Below are positions 1 through 4,806 of a DNA stretch of 8,873 nt, in pieces (within the stretch, counting starts at the first letter, position 1; each line of letters begins with the position of its first letter). The notes under the pieces were generated by a model. The model did no database searches. It was not told the DNA's origin and saw only the letters and a list, made by a program, of their open reading frames with translations. This stretch comes from Ruminococcus flavefaciens (GTDB lineage Bacteria > Bacillota_A > Clostridia > Oscillospirales > Ruminococcaceae): contig SFFP01000064.1 in assembly GCA_004556875.1 (NCBI GenBank), forward strand, positions 1 through 8,873, in the 5' to 3' direction. The position numbers and the translations under genes are program-made.

Positions 1-474
1 CTGGCTGATGCCCGACGAAAGAAGGTAGAAGAAGCATTTAACCATAAGATGCTTATCATCTTCGTTTTCGGGGGCTTCTTTTGCGCTGAGGAGTGCAGAC
101 ATCTTCAAAAGTGTTGCAAGCAGTGCCGCAAACACTTTGGGATATCTCACTGCGCCCTTCATTTTGGGAAGAGTTGAGGGAGCAATTTTGCCCTTGAAGA
201 ATGCGTTCATGGCCTCAAGGCTTTTAAACTCAAGGTCAACAAAAGCATTTGTTGCAACCTTATCGGCACAAACGCGCCACTCACCGTTATTAACTGTGAA
301 ATGTGTGGCTACTTTGCCTGCCGGGCTTTCGGGGTCAAGCGCGCTGACCTGAAAAACCGCGTGCATATGCTCAAACTTTTTCGCAAGCGAAGGAACGTCG
401 GTAGCAATAACCTTCACAAGAGGCAACACAGCGTTAAGAAATATTTTGTTGGTCAATACGGTTTCGTTTGCCAT
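1..474 (-). CDS. SCP2-like (sterol carrier protein 2 fold) protein, 3' end outside window
   Basis: The reading frame opens at ATG 472-474 and stays open for 158 codons to the left edge, so the C-terminus is missing. An AAAGGAAT-type Shine-Dalgarno lies about 10 bases before the ATG, and the gene begins 36 bases after the transketolase C-subunit stop, so it is very likely co-transcribed. The middle of the protein (residues about 45-110) has an alternating strand pattern, followed by a FVDLEFKSLEAMNAFFKGKI-like segment and then hydrophobic helices (FAALLATLLKMSALLS). This resembles SCP2-type lipid- or hydrophobic-ligand-binding domains, in which a strand is followed by a short helix and a 'K-G-K' turn. 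The family call is recognition by eye, not a profile hit. No signal peptide or membrane segment is visible in the part seen. Its role beside a transketolase is unknown; it could bind a hydrophobic substrate or product of the pathway. Confidence 0.55.
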   Translation of the reverse strand, partial: MANETVLTNKIFLNAVLPLVKVIATDVPSLAKKFEHMHAVFQVSALDPESPAGKVATHFTVNNGEWRVCADKVATNAFVDLEFKSLEAMNAFFKGKIAPSTLPKMKGAVRYPKVFAALLATLLKMSALLSAKEAPENEDDKHLMVKCFFYLLSSGISQ

Positions 475-510
475 AATAAATCATTCCTTTCTGCGGGATA
501 GGGCGAGGTA

Positions 511-1530
511 TTAAACGTCGTCTTCCCAGTTGTCGTCCTCTTCAAAGTCTTTATTCATAGCCTCACGAACGGCGTTGATGATGCCGTTGCTGTCGATGCC
601 GAGAATAGACATAATATCTTCGTGAAGACCGATGGGTGCAAACTTGTCGGGGATACCCAGACGGGTGAATGCACAGCCCTTGCCGGCTTCTGCCATAACC
701 TCTGCAACTGCGGAGCCGAGGCCGCCGATGATGTTGTGGTCTTCAACGGTGATGATGCGGCGGGTATCCTGAATTGCTTTAAGAACAGCCTCTTTATCAA
801 GGGGCTTGATTGTGTGCATATCAAGCACGCGAACTTTAAGTCCGTCGGCATTCTCAAGGAATTTTGCTGCCTGGTATGCCTGGAATACGCATGAGCCGCA
901 GGCGATAACGGTGATGTCGGTACCGGGGTTAACCTCAATTGCCTTGCCTACTTCAAATTTGTATTCATGCGGATAATCCTTGCCGTAAAGAACACGGTCA
1001 AAGCCGCGGTTAATTCTTATATAATAAGGGCCGAAATTCTCATAAGCCGCTGTAACGGCTTCTGCTGTTTCAACACCGTCTGCGGGGCAGATGAGGGTGA
1101 TGTTGGGCATTGAGCGAACAACTGCCATGTCGCAGATTGCGTGGTGAGTTGAGCCTGCCTGACCGAATGATGTGCCGGAATGTGTTGCTATGATTTTAGC
1201 GTTTACATTCTGATAGCAAATATCCGTATGGAGCTGGTCTGCGCTGCGAAGAGAAGCGAAAACCGAGAAGGTTGAAAGGAAGGGAACAAGACCTGCCTTT
1301 GCCATACCGGCGGCTACGCCGAACATATTCTGCTCTGCAATGCCGACGTTAAAGAAACGGTCGGGATATGCTTTGCCGAATACGCCGATTTTTGTGGAAC
1401 CTGCAAGGTCTGCTGTAAGACCGACTATTTCGGGGTGCTCTTTGCCGAGTTCAACGAGAGTCTGACCGTAAATTTCGGCTGTTGAAAGCTCGGTTGACTC
1501 AAGAGCCGTATAAGTTAATCCGCCTGCCAT
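511..1530 (-). CDS. Transketolase, C-terminal subunit (split transketolase)
   Basis: This 339-residue protein carries the pyrimidine-binding and C-terminal domains of a thiamine-diphosphate transketolase. Glu66 in GIAEQNM is the conserved glutamate that activates the cofactor aminopyrimidine. It is followed by the THHAICDMAVVRSMPNIT region (the counterpart of T-H-x-x-x-D-x-x-x-x-R-x-x-P-N) and by YIRINRG, a sugar-phosphate-binding arginine region. The C-terminal domain includes VRVLDMHTIKPLD and a VEDHNIIGGLG motif. The protein ends in an acidic tail (EEDDNWEDDV). It starts 2 bases after the N-subunit stop codon, and its GGAGGG ribosome site lies inside the last codons of that gene, which implies translational coupling and a 1:1 complex. 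Split transketolases usually serve specialised sugar pathways (for example apiose or sulfoquinovose catabolism) as well as pentose phosphate metabolism. The substrate here cannot be told from sequence. The Ile codons I read in the first 60% are mixed ATT/ATC/ATA. Confidence 0.92.
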   Translation of the reverse strand: MAGGLTYTALESTELSTAEIYGQTLVELGKEHPEIVGLTADLAGSTKIGVFGKAYPDRFFNVGIAEQNMFGVAAGMAKAGLVPFLSTFSVFASLRSADQLHTDICYQNVNAKIIATHSGTSFGQAGSTHHAICDMAVVRSMPNITLICPADGVETAEAVTAAYENFGPYYIRINRGFDRVLYGKDYPHEYKFEVGKAIEVNPGTDITVIACGSCVFQAYQAAKFLENADGLKVRVLDMHTIKPLDKEAVLKAIQDTRRIITVEDHNIIGGLGSAVAEVMAEAGKGCAFTRLGIPDKFAPIGLHEDIMSILGIDSNGIINAVREAMNKDFEEDDNWEDDV

Positions 1531-1532
1531 AA

Positions 1533-2402
1533 TTATACGCCCTCCTTTTCTGCGCGTGCAACACGCTCTTTGTAGTATTTTTCAAGGCTTGCTTTTGCGT
1601 CTTTGTAGTGCGGCTCGTCAATAGCACCGTAGTGCCAGTGATAGTCGTCTGCCATGTAGTCGATACCTGCGCCCTTTATGGTGTTGGCAATTATCATAAC
1701 GGGAGCTTCATCCTGACCCAAAGCGAAGTCAATAGCGTCGCAAAGCTCGCTGAGGTTGTGGCCGTCAACTTCTTTAACTATGAAGCCGAAAGCACGCCAT
1801 TTATCTGCGAACGGCTCAAGACCCATAACGTCTTCTGTGCGGCCGTCGATCATGCACTTGTTGCGGTCAACAAAGCTGATAACGTTTGTTACCTTGAACT
1901 GAGCCATTGCCATTGCTGCTTCCCAGTTTGAGCCTTCGTCGCACTCGCCGTCGCCGAGAACGCAGTATGTCTTGTAGTCTTTGCCGAGAACTCTTGCGGC
2001 AAGTCCTGTGCCGAGAGCTATTGAAAGACCGTGACCGAGTGAGCCTGTTGAAGCGTCAACGCCGATAACCTTGTTTGAGTCAAGGTGAATACCCATCTTT
2101 GAGTTTGTGAGGTTAAAGGTTTTAAGCTGCTCGGGGTCGTTAAATCCCTTGTCAACAAGTACAGGTGCATAGGCTATGCCCGCGTGACCCTTACTCATTA
2201 TAAAGCGGTCTCTGTCTTCCCACTGGGGGTCGTCAACCTTAATGTTGAGATACTTGTGATAAAGAACGGTCATAATGTCCATAACGCTCATGCCGCCGCC
2301 GATGTGGCCGCTGCCTGCCCAGAATGTTGTGTCAAGGCAGAGGTTACGAAGCTCGTTCGCTTTCTTTTCGAGAGCTAACCATTCTGTTTTTGATAATGGC
2401 AT
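1533..2402 (-). CDS. Transketolase, N-terminal subunit (split transketolase)
   Basis: This 289-residue protein is the thiamine-diphosphate (PP) domain half of transketolase. Visible residues are His33 in SGHIGG, His73 in KGHA, the TGSLGHG turn (residues 119-125) and the cofactor/Mg motif GDGECDEG starting at residue 150, closed by VDRNK with Asn181. Length fits the stand-alone N-subunit family. The ATG at 2400-2402 has a GGGAGGAAAA ribosome site close upstream. It must pair with the C-subunit encoded immediately downstream to form the active site, transferring a two-carbon ketol unit between a ketose and an aldose. The gene lies 96 bases after the chimeric aminotransferase ORF, and I see no convincing promoter in that gap, so it is probably read from upstream. 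Whether it is a housekeeping enzyme or part of a dedicated pathway is open; the aminotransferase and SCP2-like neighbours favour a dedicated one. Confidence 0.92.
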   Translation of the reverse strand: MPLSKTEWLALEKKANELRNLCLDTTFWAGSGHIGGGMSVMDIMTVLYHKYLNIKVDDPQWEDRDRFIMSKGHAGIAYAPVLVDKGFNDPEQLKTFNLTNSKMGIHLDSNKVIGVDASTGSLGHGLSIALGTGLAARVLGKDYKTYCVLGDGECDEGSNWEAAMAMAQFKVTNVISFVDRNKCMIDGRTEDVMGLEPFADKWRAFGFIVKEVDGHNLSELCDAIDFALGQDEAPVMIIANTIKGAGIDYMADDYHWHYGAIDEPHYKDAKASLEKYYKERVARAEKEGV

Positions 2403-2447
2403 ATGTTTTCCTCCCTGGTTATAAATTTTTGAGGTCTTTTATAAAAT

Positions 2448-2480
2448 GCCTGCGCCGAGGCGATACGTCTTAACGCAGGC
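2448..2480 (-). other. Intercistronic inverted repeat (hairpin)
   Basis: GCCTGCG at 2448-2454 and CGCAGGC at 2474-2480 form a perfect 7-bp stem with a 19-base loop, between the aminotransferase stop and the transketolase N-subunit start. On the minus strand it is followed by ATTTTAT, a poor U-tract. It could be a weak terminator, an RNA processing or stability element, or chance. This gap (2403-2498) otherwise holds only the ribosome site of the next gene. Confidence 0.35.
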
Positions 2481-2498
2481 AAAAATCCTAATTACACA

Positions 2499-3782
2499 TT
2501 AAAATGCTTCGGGGTGCATTTTCTTTGTAACTCTGAATGCTTCGTCCGCAACATCAAGTGTGTGCTTGATATCTTCATCCGAAACAGCGGCATTCATGAA
2601 GTGGTTGTGGTGGCCTGCAAGGAAAATTCCGCGCTTGACCATTTCCGCAATCCAATCCTGGTGAATCATCATGCTGTCGTCATTGGCAATTCTGAGGTAG
2701 AACAAAGCGGGTTCACCCGAGACAACAAGGTCAAAGCCGTTGTTTGCGGCAGTTGCTTTGAGTCCGTCAAGAAGTTTAACCGATTTCTCTTTGAGAAGAG
2801 CCGGGCAGTCGATAGCCTTCATCTTGTTGATGTTGGCAATAGCCGCCGCGAACGGGATTGCGCTCATCCAGTAAGAGCCTGTGTATGAAAGGCCGCTGAC
2901 TGCGCCCTTGAGCCACTCTTTACCGCAAAGGCAAGATACGTTCCAGCCGTTTGCAAGAGCCTTGCAGAAGCAAAGAAGGTCTGCCTCTATGCCGTAGTAA
3001 TGATCCGAACCTGCCGTGTCAAGACGCCAGCCGGCACGAACATCGTCCATGATAAGAACAATGCCCTCTCTTGTGCAAATCTCGCGGACTTTCTTCCAAT
3101 ATCCCTCTGCGGGCAATACGTTATCAAAATAGTTGCCGTGAAGATAAGGTGTTGAGATGAACGCGGCAATCTCGCCCTTGTTCTCTTCAATTATCTTTTC
3201 AAGGCCTTCAATGTCGTTAGCCTTTGCAAAGATGTAAACTGCGGTTATGAATATCTCCAGAAGGGTCATATCCTTTGCTCCCTGAGGCTTATAGCCGAAT
3301 TTCAGAAGCTTTAGTCCCTGCTGATAGTTTTTTGCAGCGCAATCGGTGAGCGCCAGTGCCATATACAGCCTTGCCTGCATATTCTGAGTAGCTTTTTCGG
3401 AATATTTCTGAAGAAAACTTATGTTATTTGTACGGAAATTCTCAGCCTCACGCCAGTTGCCTATCTTGCTGAGAGTATTCAGCACCTGAGTACAGAAGAA
3501 AAAACGCTCATCTCCGCTGAGCCTTTTGTTAACGAGCTTTTCGAGGTAGAAATATGCCGTTTTATGATCGTGTATCCTGTCATAAAGTGCTGAGATCTGG
3601 ACTATATCGAAAGGAGAGGGCTTTTTTACATTATCGAGAAAAGCGTCTGAATACGCTTGACAAAGCTCTTTTGAATAGCCGCTTTCTGCGAAAAGACTGT
3701 AAACTTCTACGTATTTCTTCATTTCTGCGTTCTGTGACAGCAGAGGAAAACCTATCTTTTTGCGCTCGTTTGGTGAGATCAT
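2499..3782 (-). CDS. Chimeric ORF: helical-repeat N-half joined to a class III aminotransferase C-terminal part
   Basis: Residues 1 to about 186 are alpha-helical and TPR-like by eye (pairs of helices such as HDHKTAYFYLEKLV and NWREAENF). They contain nothing of an aminotransferase. From about residue 187 the sequence is a class III (glutamate-1-semialdehyde aminomutase-like) PLP enzyme: GEIAAFISTPY, then IVLIMDDVRAGWRLD with the PLP-ring aspartate as Asp246, then CFCKALANGW with the Schiff-base lysine as Lys274, then the SYTGSYW phosphate-contact region and the small C-terminal domain. The front of the large domain, with the GxxA phosphate-binding loop and substrate-entry residues, is absent, so activity is doubtful. 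Isoleucine codons also change: in residues 1-190, 7 ATA, 3 ATC, 0 ATT; in residues 191-427, 2 ATA, 6 ATC, 10 ATT. The start at 3780-3782 has AGGAGG 8 bases upstream. The ORF is intact. Options are a true fusion, a recombination remnant, or an assembly chimera. Confidence 0.85.
   Translation of the reverse strand: MISPNERKKIGFPLLSQNAEMKKYVEVYSLFAESGYSKELCQAYSDAFLDNVKKPSPFDIVQISALYDRIHDHKTAYFYLEKLVNKRLSGDERFFFCTQVLNTLSKIGNWREAENFRTNNISFLQKYSEKATQNMQARLYMALALTDCAAKNYQQGLKLLKFGYKPQGAKDMTLLEIFITAVYIFAKANDIEGLEKIIEENKGEIAAFISTPYLHGNYFDNVLPAEGYWKKVREICTREGIVLIMDDVRAGWRLDTAGSDHYYGIEADLLCFCKALANGWNVSCLCGKEWLKGAVSGLSYTGSYWMSAIPFAAAIANINKMKAIDCPALLKEKSVKLLDGLKATAANNGFDLVVSGEPALFYLRIANDDSMMIHQDWIAEMVKRGIFLAGHHNHFMNAAVSDEDIKHTLDVADEAFRVTKKMHPEAF
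3205..3235 (-). other. Junction zone inside the chimeric ORF
   Basis: This stretch codes for about residues 184-193 (YIFAKANDIE). The helical-repeat style ends here and aminotransferase homology begins. The last Ile in the older style is Ile184 (ATC) and the first ATT is Ile191. No insertion-sequence end, direct repeat or tRNA is visible at the point. The phrase NDIEGLEKIIEENKG fits both a helical repeat and the aminotransferase family, so a short shared sequence could have guided either recombination or a mis-assembly. Confidence 0.6.
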
Positions 3783-3880
3783 TCGCCTTCCCTCCTATCT
3801 TATTGTTATACATATGATAGTATATATTAAATTTATAATGAGTAAAAACAGTAAATTATTGTTTTCTGTTTGTATATACA

Positions 3881-3909
3881 ATTCTATCACAAATTTATGA
3901 CATAGTCAA
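3881..3909 (-). promoter_or_regulatory. Sigma-A promoter of the chimeric ORF
   Basis: Reading the minus strand, TTGACT (3904-3909) and TAGAAT (3881-3886) are separated by exactly 17 bases, and a TG one base ahead of the -10 box makes it an extended -10. Transcription would begin near 3874, about 90 bases before the ATG at 3782. The palindrome TGTATATACA (3871-3880) sits at the likely start point. The promoter belongs to the N-terminal (right-hand) half of the chimera, so as assembled it also drives the transketolase train. Confidence 0.75.
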
Positions 3910-3912
3910 CAA

Positions 3913-3926
3913 TTGTTCGTGAACAA
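3913..3926. promoter_or_regulatory. Inverted repeat just upstream of the minus-strand -35 box
   Basis: TTGTTC and GAACAA flank a 2-base centre, 3 bases from the -35 box at 3904-3909. The overlapping palindrome AACAATTGTT (3908-3917) covers the edge of the -35 box. This placement suits a DNA-binding regulator, but no known operator consensus is matched, and AT-rich sequence yields such repeats easily. Confidence 0.35.
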
Positions 3927-3980
3927 AAGATAAACTGTTGATATGCACAAAAAATCGGCTTGATTTTTTCTTAATAAACA

Positions 3981-4016
3981 TATTGAAATAATTTTTCTTT
4001 TAAGCTTATTTCAATA
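3981..4016. promoter_or_regulatory. Perfect 11-bp inverted repeat upstream of the response regulator promoter
   Basis: TATTGAAATAA (3981-3991) is exactly repeated in reverse complement as TTATTTCAATA (4006-4016), with 14 bases between. The downstream arm lies in the place of the -35 element of the promoter whose -10 box is 4025-4030. There is no U-tract after either arm, so it is not a terminator. It is a good candidate operator, possibly for autoregulation by the neighbouring OmpR-type regulator, although those more often bind direct repeats. Confidence 0.55.
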
Positions 4017-4021
4017 ATTTG

Positions 4022-4030
4022 TGGTATAAT
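4022..4030 (+). promoter_or_regulatory. Extended -10 promoter of the response regulator operon
   Basis: TG-G-TATAAT is a full consensus extended -10 element, with TATAAT at 4025-4030. No good -35 box is found 16-18 bases upstream, where the inverted repeat lies instead, which suggests dependence on an activator. Transcription would start near 4037, leaving an 88-base leader. Confidence 0.7.
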
Positions 4031-4043
4031 GGTATTAGAGTGG

Positions 4044-4100
4044 AAAGGTGTACGCTGATGACACCTTTAATATGAGTTTTTGAGGCTGTCGCTGCGGCAG
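4044..4100 (+). other. Leader hairpins of the response regulator mRNA
   Basis: AAAGGTGT (4044-4051) and ACACCTTT (4061-4068) form a perfect 8-bp stem with a 9-base loop, starting only a few bases into the predicted transcript. A smaller stem, CTGTC (4086-4090) with GGCAG (4096-4100) including one G-U pair, follows. Neither covers the AGGGGG ribosome site at 4111-4116. They may stabilise the 5' end. They match no riboswitch I know. Confidence 0.4.
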
Positions 4101-4124
4101 TGATATTACAAGGGGGTAGTTTAT

Positions 4125-4793
4125 ATGAGACTTCTCGTTGTTGAGGACGAGATGCAGCTTGCTGATGCACTTTCAGAGATCCTTAAAAGAAATATGTATA
4201 ATGTTGATACAGTATATGATGGCGTGAGCGGTCTTGACAATGCGCTTACAGGGGTGTATGATTGTATCATACTCGATATCATGCTTCCCGGAATGAGCGG
4301 CATAGAGGTGCTGAGAAGCCTGCGCCGTGAGCACATCAATACACCTGTGCTCCTTCTTACTGCGCGAAGCGAGATCGAGGACAAGATCAACGGACTTGAC
4401 TGCGGTGCTGATGATTATCTTACAAAGCCTTTCGTTACAGGCGAGCTTCTTGCGAGAGTCCGCGCTCTTACAAGGCGCAAGGGCGAGATAGTTGACGAGC
4501 ACAAGCTTGATTATAACGGCCTTGAGCTTAACAAGAATACCTGTTCTGTTATGTGGAAGGGCAATGATGTAAAGCTCTCGCTGAAAGAATATCAGATAAT
4601 GGAGCTTCTTATCTCAAATCCGCATCAGATACTGCCGAAAGAGCGTATCATAGAAAAGATATGGGGATATGAAAGCGATGTTGAATACAATAATATAGAG
4701 GTATACATATCATTCCTGAGAAAAAAGCTCTCAGTGATATCAGCCCCTGTACAGATCAAAACTGCACGAGGTATCGGTTATTCACTTGAATAA
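4125..4793 (+). CDS. OmpR/PhoB-family response regulator
   Basis: This 222-residue cytoplasmic DNA-binding regulator has the usual two-domain length. The receiver domain (residues 1-120) has the acidic pair Glu7/Asp8, the phosphoacceptor Asp51 in LDIMLPGMSG, Thr79 in LLLTAR and Lys101 in LTKPF. The C-terminal winged-helix domain (about 128-222) has LSLKEYQIMELL, the recognition-helix region VEYNNIEVYISFLRKKL and the closing KTARGIGYSL, typical of the OmpR group. The ATG at 4125 has AGGGGG 8 bases upstream. The stop codon TAA (4791-4793) overlaps the ribosome site of the kinase gene that follows, so the two are translationally linked partners. Its 20 Ile codons are 10 ATC, 10 ATA and no ATT, the same style as the N-terminal half of the chimeric ORF but not its C-terminal part. 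Confidence 0.96.
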   Translation: MRLLVVEDEMQLADALSEILKRNMYNVDTVYDGVSGLDNALTGVYDCIILDIMLPGMSGIEVLRSLRREHINTPVLLLTARSEIEDKINGLDCGADDYLTKPFVTGELLARVRALTRRKGEIVDEHKLDYNGLELNKNTCSVMWKGNDVKLSLKEYQIMELLISNPHQILPKERIIEKIWGYESDVEYNNIEVYISFLRKKLSVISAPVQIKTARGIGYSLE

Positions 4794-4806
4794 GGAGGCG
4801 TTTGCG

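Larger units (their letters stand above)
3783..4124. promoter_or_regulatory. Divergent intergenic control region
   Basis: This AT-rich 342-base region separates the minus-strand chimeric ORF from the plus-strand response regulator. It holds one recognisable promoter per direction, listed separately, an 11-bp inverted repeat, smaller palindromes, and a hairpin-bearing leader for the regulator gene. I see no small ORF with a convincing ribosome site and no RNA gene here. Confidence 0.75.

Noticed and set aside
137..501. Two overlapping plus-strand ORFs at the left end
   Set aside because: They are shadows of the minus-strand SCP2-like frame, which has a good ribosome site and operon context.
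3916..3925. GTTCGTGAAC as an SOS (LexA) box
   Set aside because: The Gram-positive LexA pattern is GAAC-N4-GTTC. Here the half-sites are in the opposite order with a 2-base centre.
4786..4806. TTG at 4786 as kinase start, overlapping the regulator end
   Set aside because: The AAGGAGG at 4792-4798 lies after this codon and at ideal distance from ATG 4807, and nothing comparable precedes 4786.
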